18,203 nt of DNA from Kiritimatiellia bacterium (GTDB taxonomy: Bacteria; Verrucomicrobiota; Kiritimatiellia; UBA8416; JABMPJ01): contig JAOZSS010000029.1 of NCBI GenBank assembly GCA_029939545.1, forward strand, positions 1 to 18,203, given 5' to 3'. Positions 1-6,724 of the stretch are shown one piece after another; within the stretch, counting starts at the first letter, position 1; each line of letters begins with the position of its first letter. A program made the position numbers and the translations under genes. Below the pieces are notes generated by a model. It had not been told where the DNA came from and searched no databases. It was given only the letters and a program-made list of their open reading frames with translations.

Positions 1-1041
1 TATGGCCGGGGAGCACAGAAACGGATGCACGATCGGCTGGCCGAGGTCGCCGCGTGGAGTGAGACCTCATCGTTGACCGAGTGGATAGAGGGCAACAGCT
101 CCCTGGGCATCATCGCATCCGGCGTAGCCGTGTCCCACGCGCGCGAAGCGGCGCCTGATGCCGCACTGCTCAAACTTGGTATGACCTATCCACTTCCCGT
201 CAAGCGTGTGCGCGCTTTTGCCGAGAGCGTCGATCGCTGCGTGGTCATAGAGGAGGGTGACGCTTTTCTTGCCGAAATGTGTCTAGCCGCCGGTGCTGCA
301 GTCGGCAGCAAGGCGGGTGACTTCCGGTTCGGCGAGCTCAGCGTTGATCGTGTGCGGATGATTCTGGAGGGGGCTCTGCGAGAGAAGCCTTCTGCGTTCG
401 AAGCCGCGACGCCTCAGTTGTGCCCGGGCTGCACCTATCGCATGGTCTTTGAGGTGTTGCGAGAGACGGACTGTATCGTGGCCGGGGATATCGGCTGCTA
501 TACGCTTGGTGCCTTGCCTCCGTACAGCACCATCGACACAGCGGTTTGTATGGGTGCATCACTGGGTGTGGGTCTTGGATTGCGACATGCCTTGGCTGTG
601 GATGAGTCGAAACGGGTCGTCAGTCTCATAGGGGACAGTACGTTCATACATGGGGGGTTGGCGGGCTTGGTTGAGATGGCTTACAACGCCCCGGAGACAG
701 GGCATGTTGTGGTCATCCTGGACAACGGCGTGACGGCGATGACCGGCTTTCAGGAGCACCCGGGATCAGGCAGGCTACTTGACAGGTCCGATACCCGGAG
801 ATTCTCATTTGAGGCCTTTGCCGAGGCGGCAGGAATCGACAGGGTCGAGGTGTTTGAGGCACAGGGTCCGGCCGAGGGCTTTGCCGCGCTTCTTGCTGAG
901 TGCCTGGAGAGCGAGCAGCTCTGCGTGATCATTGTCCGCGGTCCCTGCGTTTTGCACCGCGCGCATGCGCGCAGGGCTGGAGCTTCGGCCGCTCACTCCG
1001 AAGCGGCTTTGAACTCGGAAACGGGGGGAGCAGGTCAGTGA
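1..1041 (+). CDS. iorA: Indolepyruvate ferredoxin oxidoreductase, alpha subunit (5' end outside window)
   Basis: The frame is open from base 1, so this is the C-terminal part (about 346 residues) of a protein that starts before the window. Known role: with IorB it oxidatively decarboxylates aryl pyruvates (indole-, phenyl-, hydroxyphenylpyruvate) to aryl-acetyl-CoA and reduces ferredoxin. The sequence shows the CPGCTYR motif (from about 421), GDIGCYTLG (484) and the thiamine-diphosphate motif beginning GDST (631) with LDNGVTAMTGFQEHPG downstream. Odd: the usual C-terminal ferredoxin domain with two 4Fe-4S clusters is missing. After the GPCVLHR segment the protein ends in about 27 residues with no cysteines. 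The TGA stop overlaps the iorB GTG start by 4 bases, so the two are translationally coupled. The family call is firm; substrate preference is not visible. Confidence 0.9.
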   Translation, partial: YGRGAQKRMHDRLAEVAAWSETSSLTEWIEGNSSLGIIASGVAVSHAREAAPDAALLKLGMTYPLPVKRVRAFAESVDRCVVIEEGDAFLAEMCLAAGAAVGSKAGDFRFGELSVDRVRMILEGALREKPSAFEAATPQLCPGCTYRMVFEVLRETDCIVAGDIGCYTLGALPPYSTIDTAVCMGASLGVGLGLRHALAVDESKRVVSLIGDSTFIHGGLAGLVEMAYNAPETGHVVVILDNGVTAMTGFQEHPGSGRLLDRSDTRRFSFEAFAEAAGIDRVEVFEAQGPAEGFAALLAECLESEQLCVIIVRGPCVLHRAHARRAGASAAHSEAALNSETGGAGQ

Positions 1042-1517
1042 GTGGGGTGACGAGTATTGTGATCTCGGGTATGGGGGGGCAAGGCGTTCTGACCGCAAGT
1101 GATATTCTCGCGATGTCGGCGTTTCTGGCAGGTCATGATGTAAAGAAGTCTGAGGTAAAGGGGATGAGCCAGCGGGGAGGGAGCGTCATCAGCTGCGTTC
1201 GCTACGGAAAACGCATAGAGAGCCCTCTGGTGCCTCGAGCTGAGTCGGACTACTTCGTTTCGATTTGTGACGGAGGTGCGGTACCGGCAGGCCACTACCT
1301 CAAGGAGACGGGCGTCTTCCTGGATAACACCACCATAGCTCTCGGGTTGCTTCCCTCTCCGCGCACACTGAACCTCTCCATGCTGGGCATGTTAAGCACG
1401 CACCTTGATGTGCCATACGACCTTTGGATCGAGGCGATACGCGCGTCGCTGCGACCCAGGCATCACGGCATGAACGAGGCCGCCTTCGATATGGGGCGTC
1501 GGGCAGTTTGCTCGTAG
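1038..1517 (+). CDS. iorB: Indolepyruvate oxidoreductase, beta (gamma-type) subunit
   Basis: About 159 residues. The N-terminus has the glycine-rich SGMGGQGVLTASDIL segment and then EVKGMSQRGGSV, both typical of the pyruvate/ketoisovalerate oxidoreductase gamma domain found in IorB. It partners IorA in making aryl-acetyl-CoA from aryl pyruvate. I chose GTG at 1038 because it overlaps the iorA stop (GTGA) and has a GGGGAG purine run about 8 bases upstream; the longer open frame upstream runs through the iorA coding sequence. At 159 residues it is somewhat shorter than the usual roughly 190. It is convergent with the minus-strand operon, whose last gene ends 57 bases further on, so a functional link to the polyketide-type genes rests on proximity only. 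Confidence 0.9.
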   Translation: MSGVTSIVISGMGGQGVLTASDILAMSAFLAGHDVKKSEVKGMSQRGGSVISCVRYGKRIESPLVPRAESDYFVSICDGGAVPAGHYLKETGVFLDNTTIALGLLPSPRTLNLSMLGMLSTHLDVPYDLWIEAIRASLRPRHHGMNEAAFDMGRRAVCS

Positions 1518-1574
1518 CAGCAAGCGGGTGTGGGGCCAGGCTTGGCTCACGGGATGCATCCTGCCGGTCCCGGC

Positions 1575-1934
1575 TTACACCGAATGAAGTATGATGGAGA
1601 GCTTCCCTGCCGCTACGCCTGCCACAGAGACGACACTCTTGGCGTGACACGTGTTGTGGTCGCACTGAACCGCTAGCGACAGATGAACCTCGCTCTCCGG
1701 AAGTATGGGGCAAAGGAATCGGGCCTGCTTGATGTGCTCAATCTCAAGCGTCTGACCGGTCGCGAGTTCAGATGCCAAGCGCGTCATCTCGATCTGAAAG
1801 ACTCCCGGCAGGATCGGGGTGCCGGGAAAGTGCCCCGCGAAAACGGATTCCGAAGCCGAGTAACTGAATGAAAATTCACCCCCCGAGTCGTCGTAGGCGC
1901 TGTGAACAAGCGATCGCTCAATGCAGTACCGCAT
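1575..1934 (-). CDS. FabZ-like 3-hydroxyacyl-ACP dehydratase (short hotdog protein)
   Basis: 119 residues from the ATG at 1934, which has AAGGAG about 9 bases upstream. The open frame extends further upstream, but that part runs inside the preceding gene. The FabA/FabZ signature GHFPGTPILPGVFQIE is present, with the expected catalytic pair His35 and Glu49, so it is probably active in dehydrating 3-hydroxyacyl-ACP. At 119 residues it is shorter than FabZ (about 145) and lacks the LPHRPPF N-terminal segment. It resembles the small FabZ-like hotdog proteins seen in aryl polyene type clusters, with ApeI as a possible counterpart. It is the last gene of the leftward operon, and its start overlaps the lipoprotein gene by 17 bases. 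Family is confident; role within the pathway is inferred. Confidence 0.85.
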   Translation of the reverse strand: MRYCIERSLVHSAYDDSGGEFSFSYSASESVFAGHFPGTPILPGVFQIEMTRLASELATGQTLEIEHIKQARFLCPILPESEVHLSLAVQCDHNTCHAKSVVSVAGVAAGKLSIILHSV

Positions 1935-2670
1935 TGGAGGAGGCTCCTTTCGAATCGGGGGGCGTCGCGACGGAGAGCGGACGAACATCAACGATGGTGA
2001 TGTCGAGTTGGTATTGCTTTGCCTGCACCTTGAGACTGGATGGCATGGCGCGATTCCATCCTGAAAACTGGCGCGTTTGCTCCACAACGGCGTGGTAGGT
2101 GCGGCGCCCTTTCCTGTAGACCGATAGCGCCTCCCATGTCGCGCCGTTGTCCCCGAAGGTATAGCGGTGGACGTCGGGTGTGTCGGGCAGGGCGTGCTCG
2201 AGGATCAGGGTGCCGTCGGGTGTCCGGGCGGCCGCCAGTTGTGCGCTGTCCGGTGCGGCGCAGAGCAGCTGCATATCTCGCGCGATGTACCTTTTTACCC
2301 AGCGCTCTCTGAACTTCGGGTGGTGTTGCTTGACGTCGATCTTTCCGTCGGCATCGGCCACCAGGTCGGCCACCCGTCCCATCGGGCCCAACACGACCAG
2401 GCGCATCGCGCCTGTCGCCTGAATGGTTAGGTGGCCGTTGAAAACAAACTGACGCCGGGCAATCGTCAGGATGACCCGATGCTGCACGCGGGCGTTGCGC
2501 GGAAAGGCGGTGGTCAATGCCTGTTGCATCCGCGCGACGAGCTGTTGCGCTTCGACCCGATGTGACAGCGGCTGTGCCGTGCTGAGCTGCGGGCCGGTGG
2601 ATCGACAGCCCCCGGCGCACAGCGCCAGTCCCAGCCCAACGCAACCTGCCGCGGTAATTCTACTTCGCAT
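1918..2670 (-). CDS. Outer-membrane lipoprotein, LolB/DUF3261-like
   Basis: 250 residues from the ATG at 2670. The N-terminus is a lipoprotein signal peptide: MRSR, a hydrophobic stretch, then a lipobox-like AGGC with the acylated Cys at about position 22. The rest (QFVFNGHLTIQATGAMRLVVLGPMGRVADL and on) reads as a beta-rich domain like those of LolB and DUF3261 lipoproteins, which bind acyl chains. Known context: aryl polyene clusters commonly encode a DUF3261 lipoprotein together with a LolA-like carrier and an exporter. Here it directly follows the LolA-like gene with an 11-base overlap, so the pair probably moves the lipid product or its carrier to the outer membrane. No catalytic motif is visible. 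The exact family needs a profile search; the lipoprotein call is stronger than the DUF3261 call. Confidence 0.7.
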   Translation of the reverse strand: MRSRITAAGCVGLGLALCAGGCRSTGPQLSTAQPLSHRVEAQQLVARMQQALTTAFPRNARVQHRVILTIARRQFVFNGHLTIQATGAMRLVVLGPMGRVADLVADADGKIDVKQHHPKFRERWVKRYIARDMQLLCAAPDSAQLAAARTPDGTLILEHALPDTPDVHRYTFGDNGATWEALSVYRKGRRTYHAVVEQTRQFSGWNRAMPSSLKVQAKQYQLDITIVDVRPLSVATPPDSKGASSNAVLH

Positions 2671-3349
2671 CGCGGATGACCTGTCGAACCTGTTCCAGTG
2701 CCACGGGGTGATCAACATCAAAACAGTCAGCAGGCATGTTGGCGTTGAGGTGCTGATTGACGAAGCGAATGATGGTCATGTCGCCACTGGGCTCGCGCAG
2801 CACTATCTGTTGGGCCGTGCTGAGATCCTTGGCGAAGTGCAGCTCAATCGCGCTGATGAAGTCACGCACACCGCTGTCGCGCGGCACCATCGTTAGCACG
2901 ACGTTGCTCCCCTTGCTTACTGTTATCTCGTAGTCTTTGCGCTGCTCGGCCAGGCGTCCGCTCCACGTCAGGGTCAGGCTTTCCATGATCTTGGCGATGG
3001 CGGCCGCGTACCCGATGCGTAGCTTGTTCCACGCCCCGTTTACCCATTCGAACTGGGCGACGTCCTTGCCGTTGGCGATGAGGATCGAGCGATAGGGCTG
3101 GGTGGTTTCCCATCGCACCGTATCCGGTTTTCTGAAAACGATCATCCCTTTCGATATCAGCGGATCAGCAAGAAACGCCATGCGGCGCTCCTGCTCAAAC
3201 TCGCTGCATACCGTGGTGACGCTGCCAAGGGATGCGGCCAATCGGGCCAGAAATGGGTCCGCGTCATTGCCCGGCGCCGTGCTGGCCGGCTTGGCCTGTA
3301 GCGGGAAACCCGACAGCAGGAGCAGTGTTAGGAGCAGGAACTGTTTCAT
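2660..3349 (-). CDS. LolA-like periplasmic lipid/lipoprotein carrier
   Basis: 229 residues. It has a signal peptide (MKQFLLLTLLLLSGFPLQA, cleavage probably near residue 19). The LolA pattern follows: SEFEQERRMAFLADPLISKG, then FRKPDTVRWETTQPYRSILIANGKDV, which matches the fold-defining strands of LolA (compare the F.Q.k......l.s.G.....P..lrW....P.......G family pattern). Known role of the family: it binds acyl chains and ferries lipoproteins or lipids across the periplasm. The start at 3349 overlaps the TGA of the KS-CLF gene as ATGA. Being embedded in a ketosynthase operon with a LolB-like lipoprotein, it is more likely a pathway-dedicated paralogue than the housekeeping LolA. The call is confident; the cargo is inferred. 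Confidence 0.85.
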   Translation of the reverse strand: MKQFLLLTLLLLSGFPLQAKPASTAPGNDADPFLARLAASLGSVTTVCSEFEQERRMAFLADPLISKGMIVFRKPDTVRWETTQPYRSILIANGKDVAQFEWVNGAWNKLRIGYAAAIAKIMESLTLTWSGRLAEQRKDYEITVSKGSNVVLTMVPRDSGVRDFISAIELHFAKDLSTAQQIVLREPSGDMTIIRFVNQHLNANMPADCFDVDHPVALEQVRQVIRDAK

Positions 3350-5760
3350 GCGTGGGCCTCCATATGGCGTACACACGTCATGGCGCGCGTGCCGTCGTCT
3401 GAGAGTGTGTATAAAAGCACCAGTCGGCAGGCACCGTCCGTCGCGAGCAGCGCCTTCGGGGAAACGTGTCCTGATACGACCCCGACGGCCATGGCCATTC
3501 CGAATGCCGATGCGGAATGGTAGTCGCCGCAGAGGTGTTTGTAGGTGCCATGGCGGATGTTGGCTGCGCCGGACCGTCGCCCAAGCGCCTGGACGACGGC
3601 CACGTACCTGGCGTCAAGCACCGGTTCTCCGTTGGCCCCTGAGATGATCATGTCGATGTCGGACAGGGCGATGTTGTGGGCCGCCAGCCGGGACTCGATC
3701 CATGTCGCTTCGTTCTTGGAATCGATCTGTCCGGCGGCGTCCATGGCAAATCGGCCGCAGGCGACCGCGCAAATTTCAGCCAGGGCGGCGGTATCACCTC
3801 CGGTCGCATCGATACAGAAAACGACGGCGCCTTCACCGGGAATGGCGCGTTGCGGTGCCGCCAGGTTATTCGAGAGGGGCTTCAGCAGCAGGGAGTCTTC
3901 GCTCCACCAGCCCCAGCGCGATCCGGCGCTGAGCAGGTAAGGCGTGATCTCGTCGGCACCGCCGACGAAGGCGACGTCCGAGCGGTTGGTTTTGATCTCC
4001 TGGACGGCATGCCACAGGGCTGACTCAAATGAGATGTCGCGGTGGGTGGCGGTGGAATTCAGACCCCGCGCCGTGACTTCGATGGCTACCTGCGATGCGA
4101 GCGCGTTGTGCACGGCGTTGGTGAATTTCTGAGGGGAGGGGACGCCAGCCTCGTCTTCGATGATTGGCTCCACGAATTTGGCCGTGGCCTCGGTGCATCC
4201 CAGGCCCGTTCCCATGGCCACACAAATCCGCTCGTCGGCGATCTTCGCCAGCGCGGATTCGGGGCAACTCCGCTTCGCGGCCACCACGGCCATCTGCTGG
4301 ACCCGCTCGAGGCGGCGCCGTCGGCCTGCCTTGAGTTCTGCCTTGGCACCGAAGTCCTCCGGGCAGCTATAGACGCGGACACGGGCTGGGGGTAGGGGGG
4401 CTGTGATCTCGCGCAGGTTGGAATCGGCCCCCTGGGGTGTGCACCGTGCGAACACGGTCTTCAGGTCGTGGCCCAGCGCGGCGACGATGCCAATCCCTGT
4501 TACGCGCAACACGCGCGCGGTTGACGTGGCGGACGGCACGGGAGCGTCATCGCGCGGGGCGCCTGAGCTGGGACGTGAGAATACGAGCGAGACATTGTTG
4601 CCTCCGAAGCCGAACGCGTTGCTCAGAACGTGGTTCTGCGGTGTCGTCCCGGCGCGCTGAACGGGCACCAGCCCTATCGCGGGGTCGGGCGTGGTGAAGC
4701 CGGCGCTGGGAGGCGGCCCCCCGTGGGCAAGCGATTTGATCGCCAGCACCGCGTCGATCGCGCCGCTGGCACCGAGCGTGTGCCCGATTAGCCCCTTGGT
4801 CGATAGCAGGGGCGGGACCGTATCGCCGAACAGGCTTTGGATGGCCTTGGCTTCGGCCAGGTCGTTGCCGGGTGTCCCGGTGCCGTGCGCGTTGATGTGG
4901 TTGATCGCCTGTGGCTCTAGCCCGGCACAGTGCAGCGCCCCCGACATAGCCTGACAGGCTCCGCGCCCTTCGGGCTCAGGGGCGGTGGCATGGAATGCAT
5001 CGCAGCTATAGCCCCAGCCCGAGAGACGGGCCTGCACAGGCGCACCGCGCGCGGCTGCCGAGGCCTCACTCTCAATGATCAGCGCCCCGGCCCCCTCTCC
5101 CAGGCTAATGCCTGCCCTGTTGGCATCAAAGGGCCGACACCCGTCGGGGTCGAGAAGCATCAGGGATCCGAAGCCATTGACCGTGAGTTTGCAGAGCGAG
5201 TCGCTGCCGCCCGCCACCATGATGTCGGCGTCGCCGCTTTCGATCATCCGGGCGGCCATGGCGATAGCCATGGCCCCGCCTGAGCAGGCGGTCGAGATGG
5301 ATGTGGTGGGTCCGAAACATTGGAACTCCCGCGCACACAGGTCTGTGACCGATGCGCATTCATGGTGGCGGAGCAGGCCGTACCGGGCACGGTGGTGGTG
5401 CAGGAGCTTTACGAGGAACTGTTCGGTTTTCAGAACGCCTCCAACCGTGGAGGCCATCACGACGCCCACACGCGGGCCGAGATTCCCGATGCGCGCTTCC
5501 AGTCCGGCTTCGATCAGGGCCTGCCGGGCCGCGAACCAGGCCAGCTTGTCGGTGCGTGATCCGCGCAGGTGGCCGGCGAGGCGATCGACGTCATCCTTGA
5601 TCTCTCCAACCGGGGCGCTGCCGTGGCGGGGGGAGCGCAAGAGGGTCAGGGGGCCGAGTCCGGGGGTGCCCTGAACCAGGGCGGTCCAGACCGCATCACT
5701 GTTGTTGCCGACGGAACAGATAAGCCCTGTTCCCGTTACAACAGGAGCGCGTCCGCTCAT
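3346..5760 (-). CDS. Fused beta-ketoacyl-ACP synthase plus chain-length-factor protein
   Basis: 804 residues, twice the size of one ketosynthase. Residues 1 to about 395 are a complete FabF-type KS with all catalytic residues: Cys159 in STACSGGA, His292 in NAHGTGT, Lys322 and His327 in STKGLIGHTLGASG. Residues about 415-804 are a second, degenerate KS fold (VLRVTGIGIVAALG start). At the active-site position it has NSTATHRDISFESAL, with no cysteine, and the HGTGT motif is replaced by GANGEPV. This matches the chain-length-factor type (Ketoacyl-synt_2) seen in aryl polyene clusters. Known principle: KS and CLF form a heterodimer that sets product length; here both sit on one chain. The ATG at 5760 overlaps the ACP stop (ATGA), and the stop overlaps the LolA-like start. 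There is no internal stop. Confidence 0.92.
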   Translation of the reverse strand: MSGRAPVVTGTGLICSVGNNSDAVWTALVQGTPGLGPLTLLRSPRHGSAPVGEIKDDVDRLAGHLRGSRTDKLAWFAARQALIEAGLEARIGNLGPRVGVVMASTVGGVLKTEQFLVKLLHHHRARYGLLRHHECASVTDLCAREFQCFGPTTSISTACSGGAMAIAMAARMIESGDADIMVAGGSDSLCKLTVNGFGSLMLLDPDGCRPFDANRAGISLGEGAGALIIESEASAAARGAPVQARLSGWGYSCDAFHATAPEPEGRGACQAMSGALHCAGLEPQAINHINAHGTGTPGNDLAEAKAIQSLFGDTVPPLLSTKGLIGHTLGASGAIDAVLAIKSLAHGGPPPSAGFTTPDPAIGLVPVQRAGTTPQNHVLSNAFGFGGNNVSLVFSRPSSGAPRDDAPVPSATSTARVLRVTGIGIVAALGHDLKTVFARCTPQGADSNLREITAPLPPARVRVYSCPEDFGAKAELKAGRRRRLERVQQMAVVAAKRSCPESALAKIADERICVAMGTGLGCTEATAKFVEPIIEDEAGVPSPQKFTNAVHNALASQVAIEVTARGLNSTATHRDISFESALWHAVQEIKTNRSDVAFVGGADEITPYLLSAGSRWGWWSEDSLLLKPLSNNLAAPQRAIPGEGAVVFCIDATGGDTAALAEICAVACGRFAMDAAGQIDSKNEATWIESRLAAHNIALSDIDMIISGANGEPVLDARYVAVVQALGRRSGAANIRHGTYKHLCGDYHSASAFGMAMAVGVVSGHVSPKALLATDGACRLVLLYTLSDDGTRAMTCVRHMEAHA

Positions 5761-6026
5761 GAATCGCTGTTTCCTGCGACAAAGGTGGCCAGGGCGCGAA
5801 CGGAGGCGAAGGCTTTCTTCGTTACTTCGATGTCTTCGACCACGATGCCGTACTGCTTTTCAAGCATGACGACCAGTTCGAGGGCGTCGATGGAGTCCAG
5901 TCCGAGACCGTCGTCAAAAAGGGGCTCGTCGGCATCAATGTCGCCAGGAGCAACGTCCTCAAGATTGAGTGCTGCTATGATTTTGACTTTGAGATCATCA
6001 ATCAGTTCATCCACGGACATGTTCAT
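5757..6026 (-). CDS. Acyl carrier protein (first of two)
   Basis: 89 residues, acidic, with the phosphopantetheine attachment motif GLDSIDALEL; the modified serine is Ser45. Helix I (MSVDELIDDLKVKIIAALNL) and the DDGLGLDSIDALE helix II are typical of ACPs. It carries the growing chain as a thioester and would serve the KS-CLF protein encoded immediately downstream. Start ATG at 6026 overlaps the stop of the half-KS gene (ATGA). An alternative ATG two codons in (6020) would change only MN at the N-terminus. Its stop overlaps the KS-CLF start. No phosphopantetheinyl transferase is encoded in this window, so activation must come from elsewhere in the genome. The aryl polyene systems also use two ACPs. 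Confidence 0.95.
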   Translation of the reverse strand: MNMSVDELIDDLKVKIIAALNLEDVAPGDIDADEPLFDDGLGLDSIDALELVVMLEKQYGIVVEDIEVTKKAFASVRALATFVAGNSDS

Positions 6027-6724
6027 TCCCTTTCACAAAGCTCTTGGCATACCCGGCGAATTCCCGCAGCGGCCATGTGTGGGGAAACGGCCCTGCCTGT
6101 GCCGTCATCCATGGCTTTTCCAGTCAGATATAAACCGTTGACATACCAGCAGAAGTCACTGTCCTTATCAAGCGCAGAGTTCAGAATATCCTCCGTCGCT
6201 GGATTCCTGGCTTCGCACGCCAGGCAGATCATGGCCTCGGCCTCGCCCATGGCAATCCGCTCGGCAGCTTCCGCGATGATGCTGCGGCCGATGTCCGCGC
6301 CTGACATGAGGCAGAGGGAGGGCCCGCGCAGGCCGTGTCGAATGCAGACTTCGCCGATCACGCCGCTGGGCAGGGTATAGATGAACGTGCTGGGACTGAG
6401 GTCACCGAGGAACTGGATATCCGTCGCGATGGACCCCGTGGGCGTGACCATGCAGATGCCCACCTCGGTGCGCTGAGCATCGGTCATATCCGCAAACCCG
6501 GCCGCCAACAGTTCAACCGCCATCAATCCCAGTCGGCTCAGCGCATCTTTGCTCCCCAGGCGGGCGCATGGCGAGGGGAAGAGGGACGACCAGGAGATAG
6601 ACATCGGGTCGGTGCATACGTGGCTTCCATCCTCGTTGGTCGGCCACGCCTGGTGTCCAATATGGCTGCTGCCGTATCCCTCCGGTGTCAGGTAGCTGGC
6701 TGCTTTGATGGTGACCTCATTCAT
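6023..6724 (-). CDS. Half-length, degenerate ketosynthase-like protein
   Basis: 233 residues. It resembles only the N-terminal half of a beta-ketoacyl synthase, of the Ketoacyl-synt_2 / chain-length-factor kind: EVGICMVTPTGSIATDIQFL, then YTLPSGVIGEVCIRHGLRGPSLCLMSG, then MGEAEAMICLACEAR. The nucleophile region reads SLCLMSGADIGRS instead of TACSGG, so the usual active-site Cys is not aligned, and there is no C-terminal half with His/His catalytic motifs. It is therefore probably non-catalytic in condensation and may be a partner of one of the complete KS proteins. It lies between the KS gene (8-base overlap) and the ACP gene (4-base overlap), so it is kept in frame by coupling and does not look like decay. 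Start is the ATG at 6724; the open frame upstream lies in the KS coding sequence. Function unknown. Confidence 0.8.
   Translation of the reverse strand: MNEVTIKAASYLTPEGYGSSHIGHQAWPTNEDGSHVCTDPMSISWSSLFPSPCARLGSKDALSRLGLMAVELLAAGFADMTDAQRTEVGICMVTPTGSIATDIQFLGDLSPSTFIYTLPSGVIGEVCIRHGLRGPSLCLMSGADIGRSIIAEAAERIAMGEAEAMICLACEARNPATEDILNSALDKDSDFCWYVNGLYLTGKAMDDGTGRAVSPHMAAAGIRRVCQELCERE

Noticed and set aside
900..1041. Frameshift explanation for the missing ferredoxin domain of IorA
   Set aside because: No reading frame here encodes a CxxCxxC pattern and iorB starts at 1038, so there is no space for the domain.
1533..1544. Short inverted repeat GCCA-ggct-TGGC as a terminator between iorB and the leftward operon
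   Set aside because: The stem is only 4 base pairs and no T-run follows on either strand.
4450..4600. Two separate KS genes in place of one fusion at 3346-5760
   Set aside because: The frame runs without a stop through the linker and I see no internal start with a ribosome site there.
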